Assembly (NCBI GenBank): GCA_000934455.1
Contig: KN890095.1
Coordinates: 7,040 to 28,774 of the forward strand
DNA from: Apostichopus parvimensis
Lineage: Eukaryota; Echinodermata; Holothuroidea; Aspidochirotida; Stichopodidae
DNA length: 21,735 nt
Direction of reading: 5' to 3'
Below are positions 9,166 to 19,280 of this stretch, piece by piece. Within the stretch, counting starts at the first letter, position 1. The number at the start of each line of letters is the position of its first letter. The position numbers were made by a program, and so were the translations under genes. Below the pieces are notes generated by a model. The model was not told where the DNA came from and ran no database searches. It worked only from the letters and a program-made list of their open reading frames with translations.

Positions 9166-9179
9166 CATGTTATGAATTT
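9166..9179. repeat. 14-bp target-site duplication, right copy
   Basis: Identical to 9105-9118. Its minus-strand reading supplies the bases next to the truncated ribozyme, so the exact junction is ambiguous by one or two bases. Confidence 0.7.
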
Positions 9180-9899
9180 CACGATAACTATCGTGGACTA
9201 TTGCAAGCCATCCAAGGAGGCATTTGACAGTCGGTTATTACAGAAAAGGACTTGGGATGCTAACTCTAAAGACATTGACAATTTCCATCGACATTGACTC
9301 TGTTCTTTGGCTGGTAGGAATATACCAACAGGGAAGCCAAGGCAGACTGGATTGCTTATTCAAAACATCATCAATAACATACAACGCATATTTAATTCTA
9401 TCAAATAGTAATATAATTATGCTGGTTCCAGACAACTTGGTCCGGATATCTGTCTGCTGTATCCTTGACACAGATTTAACTAAAGGTCTCTGTACTGTTC
9501 GTCTGTGTGCGTGTAACAGCTACAGACTACACTAATACCTTACTAAATGTTAACTACAGTGCTAGTTCTAACAAAAAACCACCAACTAGCTAAATACAGT
9601 ACTAAATACTAAATACATAAGTCCTTAATTATAGTTTGAAGTTTATTAAAGTTTGAAGTTGATTAAAATCCAGTATAAATATGTAAAATACATAAATGCT
9701 TCCATCAATTGCAGCAAGTTACAGCATTTGTACTTGCTCTCAATATTAAATCGTAAAACGAGACTTGTTTGAAACTGCAATATCCCAGATATTAATCTGT
9801 CAACACACTTCTCCAAAGTTACAAATCCAGTGAGAAACCTTACATTATCAATTCCTGAACAATGTGAATACAAGCAGCTTCTTGAAATATCTACCTAAA
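9180..9899. other. gene-poor stretch with overlapping opposite-strand frames
   Basis: Frames of 103 codons (9224-9535, plus) and 77 codons (9238-9471, minus) lie over each other. Neither has a domain or composition I recognise, and at this base composition frames of this size arise by chance. ACGATAACTATCGT at 9181-9194 is a short hairpin. A minus frame at 9646-9873 is also unrecognised. Confidence 0.4.
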
Positions 9900-10575
9900 T
9901 TAGTGAATCCACCGGTATCCGTGTACCCATCTGATGCGATACTACCCGGTTCCTAATTTTCTACCCGAATCCTACGCAAAGTGTGCTTTTTTTCCCAATG
10001 AATAAGTGTGGTGTTAGGCTACCATGTGGTCGAAGATTACAGCAATAATGAAAGTATTCCATGGATGTATTTTAACTGCGTCACAACTTCAGCAAATGAA
10101 CAGATGGTTAGGCTAGATTTCCCCATTGACTTAGTATGGTGTTAGGCTACCATGTGCAAGAAATTGAAAGAATTCTCCCAATTATTATTTTTTTATTCGT
10201 TTATTTCATACAAGGAAAGACTGACAAGGAAATTTACGAGATGTTACTAATGGATTATAGGCGGGATAACTAAAAAATAATAATCGCAATAGAGGTGGAG
10301 AGCAAACATATGCAGCGGCGGCAGTGCGATGTTAATTATATGAAGTTATTAACAAGTTAATGAAAGAAACAAATGCAAATAGAAATTATTGAGGAAGGTT
10401 TCAAACCTTATCTTACACCTATTTGAACATGAAAACATTGTCAGTGGAATATATAATTCATTTAGCATAGCATCCAATATGTAATTTCTTGAAAATCGCG
10501 ATACACAAGGGTACACAATTTTTTCTGGGTACCCAGATACCTGACGGGTACCCGGTTCCCGATTTTTGGACCTGG
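9900..10575. repeat. region with diverged repeats rich in GGTACCC and a duplicated 38-bp block
   Basis: Two related segments in the same orientation bound this stretch: about 9911-9966 and about 10509-10575. They share GTACCC, then TACCCGGTTCC followed by TAATTTT or CGATTTTT. The right one contains two GGGTACCC palindromes (10527-10534 and 10546-10553). Within the region, TTTCCCAATGA...TGGTGTTAGGCTACCATGTG at 9991-10028 is repeated at 10118-10156, a period of about 128 bp, with 20 identical bases at the 3' part. The layout suggests an old repeat with duplicated ends, but no element family was recognised. Confidence 0.5.
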
Positions 10576-12480
10576 TGTAAACAGTAACCTATATGGCCAT
10601 CTTTTGTCAGTATCTTCTTCATTTTCTTTGACACTGCTACTGTTTGCAACTTTAAGCCATTAATTCGTTTAATCATATAAAAGTCAAAATAACCAAAATC
10701 ACTATATCAACACAGCCAAAACAAACTCAAGGGGATATCTTTAACACATTACAACTTCAAATACATTCCACACAAAAAACACAATTACATCTATGATATC
10801 ATCTATGAATTCAAAGTTTTTGCATTGCATTTCATCCTCTGGTATAGTTCCTACCTAGGCCTCCCTTACCCTACTTACTCATGAATAAAATAGTAAAGGG
10901 TAACCTTTGAAAACCTTTTTACCTCAGGAAATAGATCTGCATTACTTCCAAATATAACTGATGACCTAAGAACAAATAACAAGGCTTTCCTGAAGTGTCA
11001 ATCACAGGCCAATGGTCAAAGGCTTAGGGTGTGCCTTAAGCCAAGTCTGCAATATATTATACAACATGACCCACTACTTACACCTGATCAGTCTGGTAAC
11101 CTTGGGACAGCTTAAAGGGATGGTTCCCTCTTGCTCAGGCTTAATGAATGGAATTGATCTTAGTCTCATAAAATATCAAAATTTAACCCAAAACAATGAA
11201 CTATCCTGCTTGAATGTGGTCCACTGCCTTTTTTCTGTTCTAAGAAATTATTACAGGAAGAGCAAACAGCTAACATCAGAGCTCTACAATGGCAATCACA
11301 AGTACTGTACACTATTTGATGCATCGTAAAGCAGCCAACAGGCCTAAAGATTCATCTGTTTACTAGCTAAATGCCAGTAGACTGCATCTTTTGCCAGAAG
11401 TTGTAACATAGGCACTTGCATTTTTCTGCCAGATGATAACTCGATTAATTAATAATCATTAGTTAATTACAAACAATGCATAATTTCTGTACCAAGTTTA
11501 AGCTCTGTATTACTGTTTTTTTTAAATTTTATCAGCAAGTATTATTGGGTTGCACTCATTAGCCTACACAGTAACTGATCAATGTGAGTTGTAATTCAGG
11601 AAAATGCCAGCCTGAACTTGATTTATAGCCAGTAGATTTTTTTAACACTGTTTTGTATTTTTTAGCAAATTACAAATATTGTGAAATTCTAGGCCTGGCT
11701 TAATCCACCATTGTAGCCAGCAGACCCCCACTCATGAAAGTATTGCACTGTTCTAAATAAAAGCTTCTTTACCAGAGTCGAGAGTGTAAATTAACTGGTA
11801 AACATACTAATCACAACAAGGATCCTCGGATAGTTTGTTTGATAAATAAACAGTGTTTCTATTAGTACTAGGTATTACGTGATAGCAAATCAACAAACTA
11901 ACAAGAGTGTGTTTATACTGACATTGCATAACAGCAGACACTGACAGTTTGTGACAACTTTCTTTAGTAAAACCAATGTTAGCATTTATACAATACGGGT
12001 ACAGAGTTGTAATGGACACACTTCATCTTACAACCTGGATGACCTGGTGTTTGAATTTGGGAAGACATTAATAAAGGCAGCGGCTGGATATATAATCACT
12101 GTACTGGTACTATGAACATGATGATCATTGGTACTGTGTATATCAGGTGGCATGTCATTTAGAGGGGGTATGTCAATTTTATGACCAGAGTGGCATCAAG
12201 CGTCTAAACTTAAATCATAGTGTATTTATTACTAACAGTAAGGCAACATATGTAACCTATACATATCTAATTAGTCTTTTACAGATTCTGCAATAATCAG
12301 TAAATGCTGATTAATAGTACAGTAGTTGCATCTAAGAATTGGCCCAATACCGATTATGAACAACACACATACACGACCCTATGTAGGATCCATAATGCCA
12401 TCAAAAGTGGCACAATGTTATGTTAACAGTTGTTTACTGAAATCTTTTAGACGGCATAAGACTTTTCCTAGCTGTATTGG
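10576..12480. other. gene-poor AT-rich stretch
   Basis: The plus frame 11012-11329 (105 codons) and the minus frame 11807-12019 have no recognised motif and are compatible with chance. AAATTCTAGGCCTGG at 11685-11699 recurs nearly exactly at 14794-14809 and 14819-14834, suggesting scattered copies of a short repeat family. No RNA gene, transposon end or satellite was recognised in the rest. Confidence 0.45.
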
Positions 12481-12484
12481 GACA

Positions 12485-12506
12485 GGGGAAGGGGGGGGGG
12501 AGGGGG
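12485..12506 (+). repeat. poly-G tract
   Basis: GGGGAA is followed by an uninterrupted G run (12491-12500) and then AGGGGG. It could form a G-quadruplex and is a likely polymorphic homopolymer. The open frame 12326-12559 that runs through it reads Gly/Glu there and has no other support. Confidence 0.85.
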
Positions 12507-12783
12507 ATTTCTCATCACAGAGGCCAGGTGATTGTGATTGTGCTTGCTTTTCGTATTAATGATGGCATACCTATTATGTACCACTTACAACTTACAAGTA
12601 TACAATGTGCATGTCCCTTACGACAGATCCCAATTTAATTACAGCAGTGACACTAGAGAACAAATAATGTTGAATACCATTCACATGCAATGTCAGCACA
12701 CTATGGGACCTTAGATATGATCACTAGAACCTTCCCAATGACAGCCTGTTCGTGTGGTCATACATTACGATAGCATAGGCGGA
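12507..12783. other. spacer, nothing recognised
   Basis: No frame, repeat or regulatory motif stands out between the poly-G tract and the 48-bp minisatellite. Confidence 0.4.
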
Positions 12784-13143
12784 TATGTCCATTTAAATAA
12801 TATATAGACTGTAGTTCTGTATGCAGACGGATATGTCGATGTATATAATATATAGACTGTAGTTCTGTATGTAGATGGATATGTCCATGTATATCATATA
12901 TAGACTGTAGTTCTGTATGTAGATGGATATGTCCATGTATATCATATATAGACTGTAGTTCTGTATGTAGATGGATATGTCCATGTATATCACTGTATGT
13001 AGATGGATATGTCCATGTATATCATATATAGACTGTAGTTCTGTATGTAGATGGATATGTCCATGTATATCATATATAGACTGTAGTAAGCAGATGGATA
13101 TGTCGATGTATATAATATATAGACTGTAGTTCTGTATGCAGAC
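12784..13143. repeat. 48-bp minisatellite, eight units
   Basis: The unit begins TATGTCCATGTATATCATAT, continues ATAGACTGTAGTTCTGTATG and ends TAGATGGA (48 bp). Eight units can be counted. The interior units are identical or nearly so, while the outer ones carry GTCGATG, TATAATAT and GCAGAC variants. One unit (from about 12976) lacks 16 bp in the middle, and another near the right end lacks about 5 bp. Because 48 is a multiple of three, the minus strand stays open over 12793-12993 and would read a 16-residue repeat of the MDISIYIQNYSLY type. I regard that as incidental. The homogenised centre and variant edges are typical of unequal exchange. Confidence 0.92.
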
Positions 13144-14220
13144 TAGAAGGCACTGCTGACTTCAAGCTTTACGCATATTCAATAGCTAAGGGGTAGAACT
13201 TGTTCATCTTACTTCCTTATAATGTCTCTGCTTTCTTGGCCAGGTCATTACAGGAACCGATCTACCATTCCATCCTTCTTTCCATTTCCATTTATTTTAT
13301 GCACTTACAGTATATGCCATCATCACCCTTTCCACCATACAGGGTCACAATGTGTAGCCTAACCAATCTCCATCATAAGAAAGACATTCTCAGTTCGGGT
13401 GACATTTGAAGTCCCACGTAGGTAAACCAACAGTTAACACACTAATATGCAGAACAGCACTAATTTGGGCAAGTTATTGGACCTCCTCACTGCAGTAACA
13501 GCAGAGTAATACTTGCTTTCAATTATTTGACCATGTAGTCATGATACTGTACATTGGCACCATACAGTGCTACAAGGACTTTTGAAGGCTGAAACCCATG
13601 TGCATGGCTTAATCACAGCCTGAAATACCCATCATAAGGATGAATAGTCCTGACGTTCCACCAATGTTCGCCCTCAAATATTCTTCAATGACGAGTTCAA
13701 AAATCCCAACCCCCCCCAAAAAAATATAAAATAATAATAACGCAGCACAAAAATATGAAAAACAACGTTGTCCACAAACAATAAAAGCTCTCTTTACATA
13801 CATTTACATCCGTCCATTAACATATTCATATTACAATCGGCTAGAGTAAGTTATTATACCGCATCTATTTTACAAACATGCCACAACTTGCGAAGAAAGT
13901 TTTTGGGAAAGCTGTGTAAATAAACATAAGATGAACTGAGCAGTCCAGGTCACCGAGTGTTTCATGCAATGAACAGTATACATGTGTATTCTATAATACT
14001 AGGACTAACCTCTAACGATCGTTGAAGCTGACTTATTTAGTCCGTTTATAAGTGGTTGATGATATTTTCCTTCCTTTTGAAAAAGGAGGAACCTTTTTTC
14101 AATGCTCGGTGGAAACTTGCGATATGGATACAGGCATATTTGAATGACATAGTTCAGTGGTTATATCAATGGGCCCTACACTGTAGCCTTGACCTTGTAC
14201 ATGCCCTTACTCCTTCCTAT
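13144..14220. other. gene-poor stretch
   Basis: Short frames at 13200-13409 (plus) and 13609-13803 (minus) have no known motif. A C8A7 homopolymer junction lies at 13711-13726 (AACCCCCCCCAAAAAAATAT). Nothing else was recognised. Confidence 0.45.
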
Positions 14221-14430
14221 TATTGAGTCAGCTAGTAATTGGAAAAGTGAGCCGGGTGAGTGGCAGTTTTTTCTCACTTTGTTTCATAGAGCTATGTACG
14301 TTTTCGTAGCTTTCATATCACTAAAATGAGCCCTAAAAAGCTGACTTTTCTCTCCTTTGCCCCCGACCATGGACCTTCTTCCCCTTGGACCTCCACTAGG
14401 GGTAACCCGGCAGACCCCCCCCTGACAACT
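14221..14430. other. locally C-rich segment, possible repeat fragment
   Basis: From about 14350 the sequence turns C-rich (CTTTGCCCCCGACCATGGAC, CTTCCCCTTGGACCTCCACT and CAGACCCCCCCCTGAC), resembling in style the pyrimidine-rich patch at 8835-8935. No frame or terminal repeat is evident. It may be the edge of an unrecognised interspersed repeat. Confidence 0.3.
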
Positions 14431-15184
14431 CCACCAAGATTGATGGTGCGAACATTGGCTTCCACTGATAAAATTGTATGACTCAACATTTAAGGACTTT
14501 TTATAGAGTTCTTGGGTTGCTTCGCTCTGCTATAGGATATCAAGAAAGCAACATTTCAGATTATTTTCGATCTTGTTCACCACACCACAAACTTCATGAT
14601 TTTTACAAGCTAAAAGCTGGTGAATTTTGATATTTGCCTGTAGATAATAGACAAAGACATCTTAATTATTTTCTGCCCGTAGACACATGTTGGTTTTGTA
14701 TTATTAATTAAAGGAAAATTCCAGTGGGAATCTGATTTTAACAAACAACGTTTTTACACACTGGCTTTTCTGTAGTAAGTGGCTAAAATTGTAAAATTCT
14801 AGGCCTGTTCCTCTACAGGATTCTAGGCCTGTTCCCTCTCCCATCCATACCTTCATTAAAACTCCAGTTTCTTACATCTGTCATATCTTTGGTAGATCTT
14901 TATGCATTGTATCTCATGTCACTTTTGAGCACATGAGTTGTCTCTTCCAAAGTTAAAGTTATTTTAAAGAGTAAATACACAGGATCCTGTCACAGTCATC
15001 TGAGTAGCATTATCCCTTTAAGGTTGTGGTTTTGACCAATTGGACTGTGGTCAGCTTAACTGTCACAGTCTATTTATGGAGTGTTCTGTCTAAAGTGGCT
15101 GGAGGATGACCTTGTCCTATAGACTGCTTTACAACTTGCTATTAGCAATAAATAGGGCAGTGAGGAAGTGCGTACAGTAACCCA
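14431..15184. other. gene-poor stretch with a small tandem pair
   Basis: ATTCTAGGCCTGTTCC occurs at 14796-14811 and again at 14820-14835 (period 24 bp), and a close relative lies at 11686-11699. Otherwise nothing was recognised. Confidence 0.5.
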
Positions 15185-15667
15185 AACTTGTATGGCAAGC
15201 CATATTGGACAAACACCACATAATATATCCTTGTAATTAATACGATATATGCATATTAATTTGAATATATACGCGTATGAAACCAGACAATAACTGGCAT
15301 GTCTTATAGCTTTCACCCACGTTGTAGCCTCGCTAGTGCAATAAATGAGAAATTGCAAAGTTAGTCTCTATTGACAAACACCCAGGCCAAACGTACTTGA
15401 TCTAGTTAGACAACAGCCTAACTTAATACCTGTATATATTCAAATTAATACGAGTATATATTCAAATTAATCCTCATATGTATTCGAATTAATCCTCATG
15501 TTTTCGAATTAATACATGTGTATATATGAATTAATACGCGGATATAATTAAGCCTTATGATTGGCTTATAATATATACACATATTCAAATTAATATGCGT
15601 ATATATTCAAATAAATACGTGGATATGTTATGCGGTGTTTGTCCCACATGGCTTTCCAGACACTTGA
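15185..15667. mobile_element. fold-back element of about 480 bp with AT-rich core
   Basis: The left arm 15185-15277 and right arm 15575-15667 are inverted copies. Left reads AGCCATATTGGACAAACACC, then ACATAATATATCC and later GCATATTAATTTGAATATAT. The reverse complement of the right reads AGCCATGTGGGACAAACACC, then GCATAACATATCC and later GCATATTAATTTGAATATG. Arms of about 90 bp with roughly one difference in six bases could fold into a long hairpin. The loop contains degenerate repeats of TATATTCAAATTAATACG at 15431-15540. No target-site duplication was found, so the ends are approximate. The minus frame 15074-15358 overlaps the left arm and is not a gene. Confidence 0.65.
15431..15540. repeat. 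degenerate 18-24 bp AT-rich tandem repeat
   Basis: Successive variants read TATATTCAAATTAATACG, TATATTCAAATTAATCC, TATTCGAATTAATCC, TTTTCGAATTAATACATG and TATATGAATTAATACGCG. They share TTCRAATTAAT and sit inside the fold-back element. Similar units occur in its right arm and, inverted, in its left arm, so the array probably grew from the arm sequence. Confidence 0.7.
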
Positions 15668-17083
15668 GGCAAATGACTGGTTCATATCTGTGTCTGCCCT
15701 AGGTAGATAATGGAAGGATTATCAGGGGTACTACTCATTATCCCCGGGGAACTCTCCTAAGCATGCCTCTACACTACGCTACGGCCCGAACACCAAGGGA
15801 GGCAAAATGGGACTAAAACGGAGAGACCTCACCAAAATGGGGAGAAAAAGGCTTCCAACGAAGCTGAGCGATTGCTCAATCACGCACAAAAAACCTGCGA
15901 TGTTGACTGCTCTTAACAGTGCAAGTCACATGAAAAGAATGATCAGGTCAGGGCAATGGATCTGGCCATATGGAGCAGTTAGTGGTAATTTTGTTTTTGT
16001 GTGAGTTGAGGCTGATGGCGCAGGAAAATGCTTAAGTATAATGTCCAGAAGGTAAGGAGTTCCTGATGTAAGTACTCCCACTTCAGACTCTGGTTTCTCA
16101 AGGCATCAACTAAATGCAAGGTAGGATGTTGTTTAAAACTTTTAATACCAAACTTGTTTCAAAGTTTACGGCCAAACATGCTGTTCAAACACCTGCAGAA
16201 ATTACCTGCAGAAAAAACTGCTCGTGATGACCAACTTTTGAAAAAAATTGTCTGCATTTGACAGCAAAGTTACATCCACATATCCCAGAAGGCTTCTACC
16301 CCACATATCATACATGGAACATTGCAATACCCTCCAAGGTTTACAAAAATTACATTGTATACTGGTTGAAAGGGCTTGTTATAATGCACAGTATTGTTCC
16401 TGTACGTTCGTCATTAATGCCAGTTTGAACATTTAGCAAAAAGTATGTTAGCTTGTAAGAAAGTAACCATTCTACTGCTAGGCAAAGCTGGTAGCTGTGA
16501 AGTGGACTATAGGTAATATCGGGATTGGCTATGCTGGAGTGTACTTATGGATCTGACAAACTTACACTATACTTCTGGAAAATTCAAACACAAACAAAAC
16601 TGTATTAATGCTGCTAACTGTGGGTGATCTCTATGATCTTGACAGTTCCAGGTTCCTAATTACTACAAAAGTGAAACAAGAAAAGTTTTGATGGACTTCA
16701 TCCAATTTCCTTTAGCAATAACAACTGTCAACAATATTGTATTGGGCTAATAGTAATATTCTTAAAACTTAAGTACAATGCTAAGCCTAATTGTAGTAAA
16801 CTATTGTGACACACTGAGGGTTTTTTTTCATTGGCTTCTATTAGGCTGCATGCATTTTAAACTCTTTCAATATTGTAGCATATTAATAAATAGCAGGAAA
16901 GAAGAATGATATTAAATCAAAACCATATTTGGTGATCTCGCTGTTTTATGATACCCTTTTCTTTTAAATGTCGGGACGGGTAAATATTCTTTCAAATACC
17001 AAAGTGCAAACATTACTCATATTTGGGGCTGATCAGAACAAGTTTATAGTATATATTTTCAGGGTTTGTCAACTTTTGTTTGC
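15668..17083. other. gene-poor stretch with one weak open frame
   Basis: A plus-strand frame is open from 15711 to the TGA at 16002-16004, about 97 codons, with ATGs at 15807 and later. It is Lys/Arg-rich (MGLKRRDLTKMGRKRLPTKL). The DNA around 15740-15870 is less AT-rich than its surroundings. I recognise no domain, and neither a promoter nor splice sites support it. The other frames (for example 16248-16436) have no support, and no repeats were recognised in the rest. Confidence 0.3.
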
Positions 17084-17087
17084 TATT
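17084..17087. repeat. candidate target-site duplication TATT, left
   Basis: TATT directly precedes the left terminal inverted repeat and also directly follows the right one at 19656-19659. Four bases can match by chance, but the position at both ends is exact. Confidence 0.5.
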
Positions 17088-17099
17088 GGGCCATTCCAC
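17088..17099 (+). repeat. left terminal inverted repeat GGGCCATTCCAC
   Basis: Exact reverse complement of 19644-19655. The following bases (ACCAAGTGGTCCC) do not continue the match with the right end, which carries the GTCACGTAAGTCACA motif at once, so the left end has changed or lost its first motif copy. Confidence 0.75.
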
Positions 17100-17447
17100 A
17101 CCAAGTGGTCCCAACATGGCAAAATTAGAAAGGGTTATTAGTTGTCTCTCGTTGTGTATAATGTAAAGTAAGTAGGTTAGACTTTCTTAAACTGTTAAAA
17201 TTTTCTTCTTCTGATTTCTCAATCTTGGGTTATAGCAATGAGTATCAATCTCAAACTGAAGGCACATTCACAGTGAATTATCAAATAATAATTTATAAGT
17301 AGAAAAAATCCTTAAATGAAAGGAAAGTACAAGCTTTCTTTTAATGTGGCAGTTAAATGCAGTCTGCTAATTTATCTAATAACACAATTTAACAAATTTC
17401 CTTTATTACTGGTAACACAGATTATGTTAAAAATGCCACACTCAGGC

Positions 17448-17463
17448 TGTGACTTACGTGACA
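17448..17463 (+). repeat. subterminal motif copy TGTGACTTACGTGACA
   Basis: An exact copy of the 16-bp subterminal motif, 361 bases in from the left end of the element and in the same orientation as the copies at the right end. Its core TTACGTGA resembles PAR-bZIP/CREB-type sites. Confidence 0.75.
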
Positions 17464-17614
17464 AAAAAAGAAGGGAATGTTTTCCTCCAATGATATATAG
17501 TGTGTGAGAGCAAAGTGAGCTACAATTGTAAAGGTAGCTATAAAGGTTGATCTGTAATACCACCACTTTTGATCAATTAAACAAACTTTAACAAATTTAT
17601 GGACTCTGGAAATG

Positions 17615-17644
17615 TGTGACTTACGTGAGGTCACGTAAGTCACA
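17615..17644. repeat. 30-bp near-perfect palindrome made of two motif copies
   Basis: TGTGACTTACGTGA (17615-17628), GG, then TCACGTAAGTCACA (17631-17644). The two 14-bp arms are exact inverted copies of the subterminal motif, capable of extruding a cruciform. This is the only place in the element where the motif also appears in the reverse orientation. Confidence 0.9.
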
Positions 17645-17652
17645 AAGGGAAG

Positions 17653-17668
17653 TGTAACTTACGTGACA
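17653..17668 (+). repeat. subterminal motif copy with one mismatch
   Basis: TGTAACTTACGTGACA differs from the consensus only at the fourth base. It lies eight bases after the palindrome, giving a cluster of three motif copies in 54 bp. Confidence 0.75.
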
Positions 17669-18171
17669 AGTTCACTCTCAACACTTTCACACAGTTTTGA
17701 TGTCTTTTATACTATAACAGGTTTATAACACCTTCCTATTAATCAAAGATACCTACTCAGTTCTAAAATGCAGGAACATTTATAATGTGAAGTAAAATTG
17801 AAAGGTTACATAAGTGAATTGCCAAAAATGGCTCAAAGAGCTCAAACTTAGAACAACATTACTTGTTACCTTAAAGTCTCATTACGTGTTTGCCATATTT
17901 AAACTTCAACTTTTCCAGCTTACTGCACTGAAAGCTCAGTGAAAATAACACCTTTCTATGCAGTTTCCATATCAATATTCATTATTTTTATTTGTTTATA
18001 TGTCGATAAACAACAGATTTCTTAACGAGTCCATAGATTCTACAAACTTCAATCAAAATTTGCAAGCCCTGCCCGACAGATCATGCGCCAATCAAATCTC
18101 TCTATTTTGTTTACGACTGTTAGGCCTAGGACTACTTTCACTTTCATGGCTATCCTGTGGTAGGTTTGTTC

Positions 18172-18223
18172 TCCTGAATAGTATCTTTCATTCATTCTCT
18201 TGAATAGTATCTTTCTTCGTTCT
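18172..18223. repeat. 26-bp tandem pair inside the transposon
   Basis: TCCTGAATAGTATCTTTCAT (from 18172) and TCTTGAATAGTATCTTTCTT (from 18198) are two adjacent 26-bp copies. This is a local duplication with no obvious function. Confidence 0.8.
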
Positions 18224-18534
18224 TACTGATGAAGCTTGCAAACGTGTGTCATTTCCTTTCATTGCAATGAATAAACAGGTATTTTCAAGAGTTTCCTCCA
18301 TTAATTGGGTAAAAAAGTGGACGATAAGAGTATATGTAGGTTACATTTGTGTAATGAATGTGAGCTGATATGGGCAGTTGCAGTGATTTGACAGTAAATC
18401 TGGCAACGGCAACAAAAAATAAATTTCTTTCTTTTGATTGCGACAGCTTTTCTCCGTTAAACCCACCTGGTCAGAGTGCATTTAGAATTTAAGAAACATT
18501 GAATCTGCTTCGGAAGTCTGTTTTCCGAAATTCA

Positions 18535-18849
18535 TCAGCAAACACGTATTGAGACTTTTAAGTTCTTTAAATGTGAATTGCAGTCTACCTCGAACTGCAC
18601 AAGGTGTTTCAGGGGCTGTTTTTGGGCTGGTAGAAGATTTTGTCTACTGTAAGAGGCATTTCCATGTTGTGTTGGTGGCAGGCACCATATTTGTAACCTC
18701 TCCTGGGTACATGCATCATCATATTTTACAACAACCCAGTCATCTACCTTAATATGAGAGATCAGAGCTGGAAGTACAACATAAGTAACTGACATTAGTG
18801 GATCTCCTTCAGTATCTAATTGCGGTTTTCCACATACACACCTTGCCAC
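18535..18849 (-). pseudogene. frameshifted relic of a transposon protein C-terminal module
   Basis: The minus frame (ATG at 18847-18849, 104 codons) reads ALISHIKVDDWVVVKYDDAC. Immediately after this, a one-base shift gives YPGEVTNMVPATNTTWKCL before an in-frame TAG. A DW-V-V-KYD segment followed by YPGEV is, from memory, a recurring C-terminal module of uncharacterised transposon-borne proteins in aquatic animals. Finding the two halves in adjacent frames indicates a coding sequence broken by an indel. A splice-acceptor-like TTGTACTTCCAG lies just before ALISH, so the region upstream may be intronic. No catalytic domain is visible further upstream inside the element. The family link is unverified. 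Confidence 0.45.
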
Positions 18850-19130
18850 CTTCTGCCTTTACCACATGGATTTATATGGATTAATTATTTTAATCCAAAT
18901 TCCCAAAAGTGACTAATGTTACCAAAAAGCTTTAAATTATGACCAAAAATGTAGAAATGCAAATACATTAGAAGTATTCTGTATTAACTAGTCTAGAAAA
19001 AACCTGTTTACTCCTAATTAAGAAACTATTTAGCTACTGTAGCACTTAAGTTACGATATTTTGCAGAACTAGTCTATAGGACTTTTTATGTACAAGTGAA
19101 CTTCTAGATTCTATTTTTATGTGGAATAAA

Positions 19131-19147
19131 CCCCTCCCCCTCCCCCC
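19131..19147. repeat. poly-C tract
   Basis: CCCCTCCCCCTCCCCCC lies inside the transposon. It is a homopolymer-type tract prone to length change; its complement is G-quadruplex-prone. Confidence 0.8.
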
Positions 19148-19238
19148 ATCTCAATATAATGAACTTGTAAACATGTCCTTAGTCTGTGTTACCTTGTATC
19201 TTTGGAAACTGTGAGAGGAAACTGAGCATTTTCACATG

Positions 19239-19280
19239 TGTGACTTACGTGACAATTTTTCGTGACTTACGTGACGTCAC
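19239..19280 (+). repeat. two tandem subterminal motif copies ending in a consensus CRE
   Basis: TGTGACTTACGTGACA (19239-19254) is followed by CGTGACTTACGTGACGTCAC (19261-19280). The second copy runs into GTGACGTCAC, which contains the palindromic cAMP-response element TGACGTCA (19272-19279). Spacing between the two copies is 22 bp, about two helical turns. In a transposon end this could bind the transposase, host bZIP factors, or both. Confidence 0.75.

Noticed and set aside
9224..9535. 103-codon plus frame as a gene
   Set aside because: It overlaps a minus frame of similar size, with no recognised domain; both are within chance expectation.
12793..12993. 16-residue repeat protein from the 48-bp minisatellite
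   Set aside because: The frame is open only because 48 is divisible by three and ends where units are deleted; there is no upstream coding context.
18226..18250. CTGATGAAGCTTGCAAACGTGTGTC as a hammerhead ribozyme
   Set aside because: It has the CUGAUGA box and a later GTC, but the GAAA element after stem II is missing (GCAAAC) and no convincing stem II forms.
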